Positions 22,346 through 33,208 of a stretch of 64,000 nt of DNA are shown piece after piece (the stretch's first letter is position 1; each line of letters opens with the position of its first letter). The DNA lies in contig NC_092797.1 of assembly GCF_918797505.1 (NCBI RefSeq), positions 20,721,372 through 20,785,371 on the forward strand, read 5' to 3'. This stretch comes from Bemisia tabaci. Its lineage: Eukaryota > Arthropoda > Insecta > Hemiptera > Aleyrodidae. The notes under the pieces were generated by a model. That model did not search any database, had not been told where the DNA came from, and worked only from the letters and a program-made list of their open reading frames with translations. Both the position numbers and the translations under genes were made by a program.

Positions 22346-24972
22346 CCCTCCGATCTTGGGCAAAAAAACGAAAAAAAAAACGATTTAACCATCCCTTTCG
22401 AAGCAAAGGCTCTTGCGTAGCAAGTGCAGCGTGTCATCGTAAAAAAAATAGTAAAATAAAAGTAGGTTAAAAAAAAATTATAAATAAAGAAGGCTAGCGT
22501 AAAAAAAAACATTAATTGAATTGGTAATAGAAATGTTGACGTTTTACAAAAAAAATAATAAATAAAGCGGCTACATTTTTATATTTGCCGGCACCCGATC
22601 AGAACTTTGGTTCGAGAGGTTTCATAGCCGTTCTGTTCATGTAACAAAATCCCAAAATTGCTATGAAATCTGTTCACCGCAGTTTAACCTGGCGCATTCG
22701 TGGTACTCAAAAACAAATTTGAATCGAAAAAAAAACGTAAATAAAAAATTGAGTACGAGTACCCGATTTCGGTTCTTAAAACTACTACAAAGAAATTTGC
22801 TGTCGCTCCGAAAAATCTCAGGTGCCATGCCCGTCCAACACATTCTGCTGACTCAGAAGCGCCTCGTTCAGTCCTTCGCGATGCCCAATGTTGATATTTG
22901 CACCATCAGCTGTCCTCCATGAAGCGCCGTGATGCTTCGCGGTTGCCAAATCGCCGTGTCGCCTTCAGGAATGGATGTCCCTCGATTGTCAGGATATCCG
23001 GGTGATGTCCAGATGCCTCCGCCGATCAGTTGAGAGAAGCACGCCCGGATCCCGCCGAAAGTGGAGGTAGGATGAGCCGGGTGTGAAGAGTGCCTCCAAC
23101 GTCCCAACGTGCCTCAAAGCCCATGCTGTCTTAGGGATGCCTGCCTGGCGACCGGTGGGAGAAGGCTGCCCGCCTCGTCGATTGGTCGATACGTCCAAGG
23201 GTTGCTGAGACTGCGATCCGCCAACCAGTCGCTGGATGCCGAAGCTACTCTGGTTACGGTAACCAAGGGATGATGAACCAGGGGGAGATGTTTCTACCCC
23301 GGAAGCAGGGCTGCCCGCTGGGGAAAGGGCCGCTGATCCCTTCGACAGGAGATGAGCCGGCTGGTGTCCTGCCTGACGATCAGTGAAGTCAAAGTTCCCG
23401 CGATTTGGGCGCTACTTTGGTGTGAATCATTGAGGATGCGTGGACTGGAAGTGCGGTTCCCATCAGAGATGCGAATTCCGAGACGGCATCAAGAAAACTT
23501 CTCTTGCGAACAGGAGTCCTGAAACGTTGCCAAAAACACAGGATTAGACTACTGCGCTGTCATTTCCTATTCTCAGGAGAAAAAATTACATTAACAAAAT
23601 TTAGAAGCGCAACTGTAAAATATCAGCGCAGGATTCTTAAAATCTAGTGATATGCTTAGTAAATTACATAAAATAATATATTAATAAATTAATTAAGCAA
23701 CAGAAAACCATGGTAGCATAATTTACCGATCATGCCGGAAATATGAGTATAAACCAGTAGAAATAACAATAAATTAATTTCCAATATTATATAAGGTTTC
23801 GTTTTTTAAAAGTAATACAAGAAATTAGTCGAAACCATTCTACACTTTTAAACGAAAATAGAAACCTAAAAACGGGGGCAGTAGCGCCTTTTCTCCACCA
23901 CGAAATTTTTCTCAGACAAAAAATCGAAAACTGTTTTGGGTTTCTTTGCTGTTACAATACGTTCTTGAATATTTCCAACGTAACATGGCCATTTCTAATA
24001 AGTTGATGGTTGTTCAAAGAAATCAAAAACCATCGGGCTTACTTAAGTTTCGCAATTGATACAAGTAAGGAGGGAAGTTTGATAAGTAAAATTTGCAGGT
24101 ACCATGAAATATTAGATAAATGAACATTCATAAAATCAAGATTTTAAAAAAAACCTGACAACGCCGCAAACAACGTGCTGCGCGTTTACAAACTGTCCAT
24201 GCTTAGGTACTCCTGATAATTCCGCAAGGAAGAGGAAAAATCCTGACCTTTCCTAAGAGAGAGTGTCAATTTTATAAAATTAGTAATGAAGTTAGGTAAT
24301 TTTGGTCTAGTTACAGGTCGTAGGCAATCCACAACGAAAATTGATGAAAATTGCTAACTTATACTTTTTTTGATAAAATGGAATTAGCAAATCCATAGCT
24401 GGCGCTCCATTAGAGCTGGCGCATTGTTTACCATTTCTGCCAATAACACATCGAACTCGTCCGGCTCGGTTGCGGAAATTGCCGGCTAATTCCATCTTGC
24501 ATAACACGGAAAATTCAGCGAGCGCCGCTCGTGTTTGAAATTTCGACATGAGAAATTTTTTCGCCAAATTGACGGCCGACGCCCCAAAAATTGCGCAACT
24601 GCGGTATGCCCATGATTTGTTTTTCCTTCAGCCTCCGCGCACTGACCTAGATTGGTGGCTGGGTCCTCCGAGAATTTTTTTTAGGGAAAAGAAAACTTCA
24701 AGGAAGATGGAAAATGGAAAATCTTTGAAAAGAAAGACCTGAAGAAACTAAGACAATAAAGAAACAATGAGACGGGTCTCCTAGAATGAACTAAAAATAC
24801 ATACATACAAAAAATTTTGAAATGAAAAATGAATAACGAGACCTGTAACGAGTTTCTAACGGAGCTAAAGAAAACTTAAAAACTTAAGACTTGACAATCA
24901 TCTTTTCTTAAAACATAAGACGATCAAGAAGTGTAAAAGATGTTTTCTTTAAACCTGTCCTTTTTGCAACAA
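22346..24972. other. LTR-element interior, no recognisable coding domain
   Basis: A GC-richer stretch at about 22850-23530 is open in short minus-strand frames but shows no protease, polymerase, integrase or envelope motif. The rest is AT-rich. This is the part of the element where Pol would be expected, and it is absent. Confidence 0.5.
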
Positions 24973-26088
24973 CCCAAGTAGCATTTTGCAACGAAAAAAT
25001 TGCAATTTAAATGAAATAAAATGTCCAGATGATTTCAACTTTCTTGCAAGAAAATTGCAATTATTTTACAACATCTGACCCCCTCATTGTAAAAAAGTTG
25101 CAATTTTTTTTTGCAAAGAAATTTCAATATTGACGACCTTTAAATTTCAACCCCTAAATTTTCCGGGGAAATTATAATAATTCGAACCCATGCTTACCTA
25201 ATGTCCTACGACGTTTAGCAGCATAAAATACCGGACGCCCTTGAGTGGGCTTGAACCCGACCCGCGAGTGTCATAGCGGAGCACTCTTCCACTGAGCTAC
25301 AGGGAGCTGATGATGAGCTAGGGTTGAAATCACGCCTGTTAAGGCTGTTATCGCATGCATTGCGTCAGTGCGTGGCTCAACATTCATCATAGATTTGATT
25401 AACGCCGTTTTTCTCAGGCTTCTTTCTTTTGCCTATTATTTATTTTTTTTCGTGTTATTTATTTTTTTCATATTTTTTTTGTCTGATTTTTTTTTCGATA
25501 TCACGTAATAGGTACTCACACTAAATTTACACCGGTGTAAATTACACCACATACTAACTTGAGAACTTAAAAATATTTTCAAAAAATATTTTTAAAATAT
25601 TTTCAAAACTTTCATAAGGAATATTTTTAATATGCATGTTTACAGGCAATATTTTTGAATTATTTTAAAAATATTTTTTGTAAACATTTTCAAAATATTC
25701 CTTTAAAATGTTTTAAAAACATTTTGAAAATATCTTAATTACAATATTGCCATGAAAATATTTTGATAAAGGTGACAATATTTTCAAAATATGTTGGGCT
25801 ATATGGGTTAGGTGAGACATTTAAGTCGAAAAAACTTTAAAACAACTAGAGAATTGGATGCCAGGCACATGGCGTGAATTTGTTACAACATGATTGCACC
25901 GAAATTGCAGTCTTTATAGTGCCTTGAAAAAGAAGGTTAGGCAACAAGCATAATCTACATTTCTTGCAAACTTATTGCAATAAAATTGCAACTTTTTAAG
26001 CGCCTTCAAATGAACGTATAGGCAACAAGCAAAAATTGCAATCAACTCACAATCCATTGCAATGAAATTGCAATCCATGCTACTTGGG
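24973..26088. mobile_element. TIR element CCCAAGTAGCA family, copy 2 (1116 bp)
   Basis: It runs from CCCAAGTAGCATTTTGCAA to TTGCAATCCATGCTACTTGGG, flanked by AA on both sides, inside the LTR element. The interior consists of TTGCAA words near both ends and a dense block of AAATATTTT/AAAATATTTTC words at about 25560-25800. It also carries a tRNA-like module at 25235-25307. No transposase is present. Confidence 0.75.
25235..25307 (-). other. tRNA-like pol III module (degenerate)
   Basis: This 73-nt minus-strand segment has an A-box (TAGCTCAGTGG) and a B-box (GGGTTCAAGCC) at tRNA spacing, and partial acceptor pairing (GCTCCCT with AGGGCGT). The anticodon stem does not pair and the T arm is one base short, so it is not a working tRNA. 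It resembles a SINE head or tRNA pseudogene inside the TIR element. Confidence 0.6.
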
Positions 26089-26241
26089 AACTTCTTTTTT
26101 TTATGGACTTTCGCCCTTCGGAAAAGTCTTTCAAGAAGAGTAAAAATTAAACAAACACGAAAAAAAAATTCTGAAAATCAAAGGATATTTTATCGTGTCC
26201 TGTTAAACAAAAACAAAAACATCGTCATTATGATATGAAAG

Positions 26242-28434
26242 TTACACGTCTTGGTACCGAAAATCCTGGATTGACACTATCCCCCCAGGATCGAATTTCC
26301 TCCTAAATCTCCAATTCTTGGGACTCCTCCAAGAAAAATCATGATCGGAATTGTGCCCATTAAAATAGCCATTATTTTTCAAACATATTTTCTTTTTGAA
26401 CTCAGATTTGGCATCATCTGTGTAATTCGCAGTAGAATAGCCTCGCTTTTTCTTACTCACTCTTTCAAATTTGTAAACTGCGCGACCGGCGGTGTCCGTG
26501 CTTTGAAAATTGCTGACCTCACCTTGCTTACCTGAAACGCGTAAACCATACGCAAGTTCAAGTCCATCGCTTGTTACCGTGAGCATCTCGACCTCGTTTC
26601 CGAACTTCGATGCCTCTTTTCCACTTTCCTGCTGATCAAAATGATCATTTTTACGATTTTCTTCAGTGGAACTCACAAATTCCTCCGGGAATATTTGTAT
26701 ATTGTGAGGGTCTCCTTCCTGAATCTCACATGGGGCTGATTCCTCCTCAGATTTGCAACTCTTGAACGCGTCGGGATCCCCACGCTCCGTAACGGGCTCG
26801 ACTATCCCTTTGCTTGCGCCAATTTCCTCACAACTATCTGAAACACTGCTCAAAGATGCATTAGACCCAACATTCGAATCATTAAAATCAGACAAGGAGT
26901 GAGCCTGCTCTGTGACCTCCTTAAATTTGGAAGAAAACTTATCGTTCGAATAAACTTCTTGCTCAAAGTTTTTATCCTGCATGAAATTAACACTTCTTAT
27001 GTAAATAGGCTCCTGATCCACAGTATCTGAATCTGGAGAATCATATGCAGATTTGTCCAAAATCTTTTCATTGGTTTCAGCAAAAGACTTATGACCCTCA
27101 TCTTTTACAGGAAAATTACTTCTAGGATAAATTTTAGTAACAAAATTATCACGAGATTTTATTGTACTGATCGACGGATCATGATTTTCCTGAATGGAAC
27201 TTTGCTGGCTTAGATGAGGATTTGCGGGTTGCGCCCTTGAAACGGCCTGGTTCGCGTTTCCGTTCCATCTACACTGCTGATTTCCGGGGTTTGCTGTTTC
27301 CGGTGCGTCATTTTCTTGGCCTCGGGTCCATTTTCTTTTCTTGAAGGGCATCCCTGCCATTTGTTGCTGTCCTTGACAGGGCGCGTTACCGCACATTGCC
27401 TCTCGTAACCTCTTTTCTGCGGCTACTAATGCGTCAACTCCCCTGGCCAAGTCTTGCCTCATAGCGTTCAATGCTCGACTATTCCTCTCCGTCTCTGCAC
27501 GATTTGAATCAACTGCGGCTACCAACGTTGCTAGAGTATTTTCAGTGGCTTTCACCCGGGATTCTAAGGATGATTCCTGCCCAGTATAGTGATTCACAGC
27601 CAAAATAGAGTTTCTACCCTTGCTGGCTGCGGCAACGGCCAGTTTAGCATTTTTTACTGAGTCTATTAACTCCTTAATTGTTGAATCACGATTATTAATC
27701 ACCTGGGCCAAATACTCCGGTGCCAATCCCATTACTATACTCCTCACTAACTGTGCTTCAGTCGAGTTCACTTTAGCCAAGTTCGCCAGTTTTCTCTTCG
27801 CTTGCACAAAATCCAACGGGTCCTCATCGCTCCTCTGCGTTCGCGTAGAGAATTTCTGGAGGGCATCCTCATCATCATCGAAATATTCGATCAGTTTTTG
27901 TTTGGTTTCCTCAAAAGACTCGCAGTTTTGGAACGCTATTTCCTCGTTGTCATAATACTGCACGGCTCGTTTTCCTAGGTGACTCCTGAGCTGGTCCCGC
28001 TTTTCTTGATCCGAACACTTGCGATAGTGCGTTTCGAAGTCTTTCAAAAAGTCTCTGATCTCATAGTCACTTTCACCCTTGAAACGTCTCTTGAAGGGAG
28101 GTGCCTTAATTGAAATTATTGGTCCTTCTGCTGATCGGGGAACGTTGGATCCTGCTATCAACTGGTTCCATTCCATTATGGATTGGCTCAACGTTCTCGT
28201 CACCTCCAGCTGGGCTTTAAACATTTCTTGAATTTCTCGGTTTTGTCCCGGTATTTCCTGGAAGGCCCTGTGTCCTCGAGGATCCATCTGCGCGGAACTT
28301 TGCCCCCATAAACCAGGTTGAAATGTTTGGTTCCAGTCTTGAGTCATTTTTCGGCCGTTGTCTCTCGTCTCCATGCCCTCTAACAGTATGTCCCATGGTC
28401 TTGGAACTGCGCCTGCACAAGTTCGGTTTGCCAT
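26242..28434 (-). CDS. Retrotransposon Gag, 730 residues, intact
   Basis: A single uninterrupted frame encodes a Gag-type structural protein that would assemble the retrotransposon particle. Residues about 113-270 form a Ty3/gypsy-like capsid region (FKGESDYEIRDFLKDF, then LRSHLGKRAVQYY, then DPLDFVQAKRKLANLA, then VMGLAPEYLAQVI). Residues about 285-345 look like a coiled coil. A basic KKRKW near residue 366 could be a nuclear-localisation or RNA-binding patch. No CCHC zinc knuckle is present. The acidic, Ser-rich C-terminal half (about 390-730) has no recognised domain and ends DPGGIVSIQDFRYQDV. The intact frame together with LTRs that look identical implies a recent insertion. Confidence 0.8.
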   Translation of the reverse strand: MANRTCAGAVPRPWDILLEGMETRDNGRKMTQDWNQTFQPGLWGQSSAQMDPRGHRAFQEIPGQNREIQEMFKAQLEVTRTLSQSIMEWNQLIAGSNVPRSAEGPIISIKAPPFKRRFKGESDYEIRDFLKDFETHYRKCSDQEKRDQLRSHLGKRAVQYYDNEEIAFQNCESFEETKQKLIEYFDDDEDALQKFSTRTQRSDEDPLDFVQAKRKLANLAKVNSTEAQLVRSIVMGLAPEYLAQVINNRDSTIKELIDSVKNAKLAVAAASKGRNSILAVNHYTGQESSLESRVKATENTLATLVAAVDSNRAETERNSRALNAMRQDLARGVDALVAAEKRLREAMCGNAPCQGQQQMAGMPFKKRKWTRGQENDAPETANPGNQQCRWNGNANQAVSRAQPANPHLSQQSSIQENHDPSISTIKSRDNFVTKIYPRSNFPVKDEGHKSFAETNEKILDKSAYDSPDSDTVDQEPIYIRSVNFMQDKNFEQEVYSNDKFSSKFKEVTEQAHSLSDFNDSNVGSNASLSSVSDSCEEIGASKGIVEPVTERGDPDAFKSCKSEEESAPCEIQEGDPHNIQIFPEEFVSSTEENRKNDHFDQQESGKEASKFGNEVEMLTVTSDGLELAYGLRVSGKQGEVSNFQSTDTAGRAVYKFERVSKKKRGYSTANYTDDAKSEFKKKICLKNNGYFNGHNSDHDFSWRSPKNWRFRRKFDPGGIVSIQDFRYQDV

Positions 28435-28571
28435 TCAAACCCAACCGCATCGTACTCGTTCTCAATTAAACCGGCATGAGGTAGTATGAACTCGGTCGGT
28501 CTTTCTTTGTGTTTACTGGCATCAACGTTTTTTGCAACCGCTCTTGGTGCAACGAGCGCGATTGGAAACAT
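28380..28571 (-). CDS. Upstream ORF overlapping gag
   Basis: A 63-codon frame starts with the ATG at 28571 and overlaps the gag start by 55 nt in another frame. The product (begins MFPIALVAPRAVAKN) is not recognised. It could reduce or regulate Gag translation by reinitiation or leaky scanning, or it may be chance in the leader. Confidence 0.3.
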   Translation of the reverse strand: MFPIALVAPRAVAKNVDASKHKERPTEFILPHAGLIENEYDAVGFEWQTELVQAQFQDHGTYC

Positions 28572-29164
28572 AGCTACGAGTCTCTGAAAAAGCGATTTTG
28601 AAAAAGATGTTTTCGTATTATGCTATTCTCTTCATTGAGTTGCTTCCCGTAACTCTCACACAAGTCGCAATTCAATGTAGACAAGGAAGCTTTTACTGTT
28701 TATTTACTCGACGCGATTTTTATGGAACGACGTAAATTTCCCGACGAGTAGAGAAAATTTTGACTTTAGGAAAAAAAAAAATTTAAGTTACTTCCGCGTA
28801 CTCGGCACTAATTTAGCAAACACTGATAGAAGCAATGAAAGAAGAATCAGCAGAAAGGCTTAAAGAAATCCCAGATTTCGTCGCGCGTCCAGATTCTCTG
28901 CGCAATCAGCGTCGTGACTTGAAAAGTTTGATCACAGCTGCGTACGAGAATCAGCACGGGAAGGTAAATCTGAGACAAAGTCGCCAAATTGCTGCGATAG
29001 GCACAAGGAGATGATATGCTTCAACTAAACTTTCTTTAAAATAATGCCAGTATGAAAGTTTGAAGAAGAAACCAACTTTCAGAACTTTCAAGTATGCACA
29101 GGTTAAATTTCACATTGATTTAATCTTGCTTACAAGTTTGAAACAGAATTTTAATAAATAGCTG

Positions 29165-29514
29165 TTCTGCTGCCCCAGAAATTATTTGAAGCTATCTGTG
29201 ATTCTGTAAATTTACTACGTAAAGTAAGATCTGCGAATTAGATTCGACTGATAATTCAAAACTTCAATGAAATTTACTCAAGACTTTCGTCTAAATTTCT
29301 TGAATTACTTTTCTGCTGCCCCAGAAATTTTAGAATCAACGAATAAAATAAACGAACTTTATTCAAGACTTTCGTCTAAAAAAAAAATTAAATTCCTTTC
29401 TGCTGCCCCAGAAATGATCTGCAGTAAAATTTGCGAATAAAATTTCACTGATAAAAAACTTCAAATTTCGACTTTTCGTCTAAATTTTTGAAATAATTTT
29501 CTGCTGCCCCAGAA
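29165..29514 (-). repeat. Four hairpin-forming repeats in the LTR-element leader
   Basis: The word TTCTGCTGCCCCAGAA occurs exactly at 29165, 29311, 29398 and 29499. Each can fold as TTCTG/CAGAA around a C-rich loop. They sit in larger degenerate units that share GACTTTCGTCTAAATTT upstream. Their position between the 5' LTR and gag is where packaging or translation signals of retroelements lie. Confidence 0.8.
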
Positions 29515-29801
29515 AATTCAATGGAAAATCGGTGAATAGAATTTCACTGAATACTTCTTGAAAAAAAATCTTGAAAATTACGCTACGCTTTCTATTTTCA
29601 ACTTTGTGAAGCTTGAAAATTACTAACCGTTTCCGTACTATCAATTGATTAATGAAAATTACTTTTGGTTTTCGTGAATTTTTGACTTGGTGAAGCTCGA
29701 AAAATTCCTACTAACTCTGTAGATTTTCTAATTTAAATTCAAATTATCCTACTTACCTGGGATCTTCGGATGACGGTGCTCCTTACCCGGAGTCTCCACT
29801 A

Positions 29802-30159
29802 TGTAATGGGGGGGATGAAATAATCCAACGCTCGTCAAATGGTAGAGCTGACTCTATATCTCGAATATCAATACAACGGTAATACACTTGGTACACTGGC
29901 TAGGTGCTACCTATACTCGCTGCCTCGAAGATACGAATGAATCCGCGGCGAATCTCGAGAGCATACATCTCGTAGCATCCGATGACGCGATGACGTCAAA
30001 GACGTGATTGCGAGAAACATCGGCGCTCCGAGATGTAAACTCTAAACATCCAAATGCTGACGCCTGAGCCTGCACTTGCGAAATCGATGGCTTTCGGCCC
30101 GAATGAGCTAGAATGCATAATGGAATGTGGCATATGGAATATGGCCCCATTCTATTACA
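29802..30159 (-). repeat. 5' LTR of the Gag-only element
   Basis: A 358-bp direct repeat of 21988-22345. Reading in the sense direction the LTR ends ATTACA and is followed by TAGTGGAGACTCCGGG. The TGGAGACTCCGGG could be the primer-binding site, but I could not match it to a tRNA. Confidence 0.9.
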
Positions 30160-30566
30160 AATATTTTTAGAATACTGCATTAAAAATTAATTTGGATAGT
30201 CATTGAATGAAGACGCCTAGTCCTTAAACGATACGCTTCACTACTCAGAACTTTTTTAGCGGCTCTGGTGCTTGCACTAGAGCTGCTATTCCGGACGGTC
30301 CAGCTGGGGATCATTGGCATGTACATTGAGAGACCGCGCGTTGGTTAATGGGAATCGGCGCCATTTTCGGCTATGTTCCTTGTCATGACTTTATTTTATT
30401 GCATATTGTTTTATTGTTAGCCAATGCTATGTTGTGTAGTGTATTTTTGGAATCATGGTGATACAGTCAATAATTCAAAACTTGTCTGTGCTTTAATCTC
30501 GTGATGGAAAAAATGTACTTTACGTTCAAAATTTGAAAATTTGAATTTTAAAGTTTTCGCGGTTAA

Positions 30567-30596
30567 GGAAGCTCCAACCACTGGGTTGGAGCTTCC
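30567..30596. repeat. Perfect 13-bp hairpin
   Basis: GGAAGCTCCAACC, loop ACTG, then the exact complement GGTTGGAGCTTCC. It is isolated, with no T-run immediately after, so it is not an obvious pol III terminator. Confidence 0.7.
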
Positions 30597-30662
30597 TAGT
30601 CATATTACTCGATATCAGCTGATAGCAAACAAAGGTTACCAAGGAAACCGTAAACGTCTAAT

Positions 30663-31338
30663 GCCGTCTGCCCACGTAGCAAATGGGAGGCGAAAATGGA
30701 AGTCATCAGTGCATCGTTGAGTGTTGACGCCCGATCCCATTTTCAGACATGTTCACACGTTTTGCTTGCAAAGAAAAAAGGCGGCAAATCAATTTTTATT
30801 ATTGGACCAATGAGTGTTCTCCAATTTGAGTTTGTAAACATCGTGGTTTCTAGGTTAGGTTTTTGGCTGTGTGATAAATGATATTATGCCGTCTTTGATT
30901 TTGTTAAAATGACTCGATATATGTTATTTGATAAACGATTGGAGTTTTGATAAAGTAAGTTGATTTGAATTAAAAATTGTGTCCTTAAAAAATGGATGAT
31001 GAGGTGATTTGGTTAACATGGGCATTTGTGGTACTTGCGGCGTATTGGGAGTTTGTATGGAAACGACGTGGCAGTAGTCCACACTTTTTACAAGAAACTA
31101 TTTTGTACAAAGTTCTGTACAAATTTTACACTATTTATACAGTAATATAATACAAAAAAATTATGTACTTTATCACAACTCACATAGCTTCAAAACAAGA
31201 TAGAAAATGATGGATGCTCAGCCCCGACACATCGATGATCGCGAAATTTGCGCGGCCCGCGCAATTTTCACGTTCAACACTCACCGATGCACTGATGACT
31301 TCCATTTTCGCCTCCCATTTGCTACGTGGGCAGACGGC
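30663..31338. mobile_element. TIR element, 676 bp
   Basis: Terminal inverted repeats of about 70 bp (30663-30731 and 31270-31338) start GCCGTCTGCCCACGTAGC and match almost exactly. The interior has no transposase. No clear target duplication was identified. Confidence 0.75.
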
Positions 31339-31976
31339 ACACAACTACCGTGGCCATCGGGGCGATTATTGAAATGACATCGACTCTATGTCGCCGCTTA
31401 CGACAAGACATATAGCCCTATCTTAACCGTGTAATATATCGCAATTCGATATTCAAAACCATTACCTACAATTTCAGATATAAAAATGCAAATTTTTTGC
31501 AGCCTCGCTAAACGACTTATCAACCATGCATTCCAAAGTTTCTTATCACAGGGCTGTGAAAATATACAATCTAATAAATACAAAATAACCAAATATCTAA
31601 AAAGACAAAATTTCAGTTACAGTCAGTTTCAGTCTTATTGTTGCACAAACTAGTTATTTGACAAAAAAAGAAGATGATCACTCAATTGAAAGAAATTGGC
31701 GCCCAATCACAACGACAAGTTAAAAAAAATACTGTGGGAGAAATTTTTTAGGATGCGGACCTCCAAAGAGCCTTCAAAATTAAAAGTATACAACAAGTGA
31801 TAGTGCCATGCATTCTGCATATCAAGGGCCAATACACATTTATACACCGGCTACGTAAATCTGCTAAGTTACAAAACATGAATCGACAGTTGTCGGATTG
31901 TACATCAGTGACAAAATGTGTCTAGGCCCTCATTCTTGACTACAACTACTGTCGCCAGAGCCGCTCTCCGACGCGA

Positions 31977-32016
31977 ATGCGTTGGAGCTTCCTGCTTGTT
32001 TTTTTAATTCACACAG
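31977..32016 (+). CDS. Alternative candidate signal-peptide exon
   Basis: ATG at 31977 encodes a hydrophobic start (MRWSFLLVFLIHT) and could leave in phase 1 at CACACAG|GTTTAG, compatible with the exon at 34218. The donor is weak at positions +3 to +5, and part of the coding stretch (GTTGGAGCTTCCT) matches the hairpin at 30567-30596. It is therefore ranked below 18669-18735. Confidence 0.25.
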
Positions 32017-32508
32017 GTTTAGTCAACTTTTTTCCTCTTTTTTCACCCTTATTTATGTCTCAATATACTCAAAAAATCTCAGCAACATTTTTGCGAGAAA
32101 TTGGCTTTAGGTCCTGCCGCACCGGACTCGAGATTAACCGTAGGTTGATTTATATTTCTGACTGGACCTTTTTCCACCTACTTCTTCAGCGGAAAAAAAA
32201 ATACACATACGTTGATATGCGTGCTCGAGTTTTTCCTGAAGTAACCATGAAACGCCTTTGCCGCATTCGTCGTTTTTCCATCGGAGAACGGAGGGCCCGC
32301 AGCCCACTTTAAGGGCGGCAACGTTGTCATGTATTTCAACAATCAAAGCAATATTCGGACAACTGAATGCAGTGATGAAAATCAGTAATAGTTTACTTTA
32401 TCGGCACCAAAAGCATTGCTGTAATTAAGCTGTGGTATGAGATAAACAAGCAAAACTCCCTTACTCAGTGTCGAATGCGCCGAACACCATTCATATTTCA
32501 TTTTAACT

Positions 32509-33208
32509 CCTGGATGCAACTATTCGGGCTCCACGGATGACCATGTTACATACCCACGAAAGTGAAGGCGTTTTGACTGTACAGGCACTTATTCACCTGC
32601 AGCGCGTCGCCGAGCCGGGCTTTACAGTGAGGATTCAAAGTAGCTGAGCGCTATCAATTCCTCATTTGTACCGCAAAGATACCTCTTAGGCACGAATAGT
32701 TGCATTACAGACGCAGGATATGAGTATTTTTTGTGCTTCAGTTTTAATATGGCGATGTGCTGAGAGTAATTTATAGAGCAACTATTAAGGCCGAAGAGAT
32801 ATCTTCGAATTATAAATGAAGAATTGAAGGCTCAATGTTATTTAAGCTCCTCGCAGTTCAGACCGCTGCACAATGAAACGAGCCTTTCAGAGAGCTTGGA
32901 AATGGAATTTTCGACTATAACCGCAAATTTCGAGGTTGATTTCTTCCGATTATAAATTGTATGGGATGCTTCTTGAAGGAGATTTTACAAGGAGACCAAT
33001 GAAACCACTTCTATTTATAAGACCTCAACGTTGTGTATTAAGATCGATATGAGCTTTCAATGTTTCCACATTTTGTCTGACTCTTCTCATCAACCGCCTC
33101 CACTGAGCGCCGCCGCTGGCGAAGCGGTAAGTGTATGAATTCACAACGCCTTCCCTCCTGTGCGTATGCTACACGGACATCGATGGAGCCCGAATAGTTG
33201 CATCCAGG
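32509..33208. mobile_element. TIR element, 700 bp
   Basis: Inverted ends CCTGGATGCAACTATTCGGG plus CTCCA lie at 32509-32533 and 33184-33208. An internal copy of GAATAGTTGCATTACAG lies near 32695. The related word CAACTATTCGTGCTTGATGG occurs in the 2373-3485 element, so these belong to a larger repeat group. The block 32880-33120 is also related to 17335-17575. Confidence 0.65.

Larger units (their letters stand above)
21988..30159 (-). mobile_element. LTR retrotransposon with Gag only (TR-GAG type), full length
   Basis: This 8172-bp element on the minus strand is bounded by 358-bp LTRs that appear identical. It has TGTAAT/ATTACA termini and a 4-bp AATA target duplication (21984-21987 and 30160-30163). 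Order in the sense direction: 5' LTR (29802-30159), long leader with hairpin repeats, a short upstream ORF, Gag (28434-26242), a TIR-element insertion, a non-coding remainder, then a purine run (GGAGGG) and the 3' LTR (21988-22345). No protease, reverse transcriptase, RNase H or integrase frame is seen, so movement would need a helper element. The likely class is Ty3/gypsy-like, based on the Gag and the 4-bp duplication. Confidence 0.85.

Noticed and set aside
24307..24742. Open frames on both strands inside the LTR element
   Set aside because: They overlap each other, show no known domain and lie in the region where Pol is missing; no evidence of coding.
25235..25307. Functional tRNA gene
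   Set aside because: The anticodon stem does not pair and the T arm is short, unlike the intact tRNA-Leu at 16344-16426.
29786..29801. Primer-binding site assigned to a particular tRNA
   Set aside because: TGGAGACTCCGGG is in the right place but I could not match it to a tRNA 3' end with confidence.
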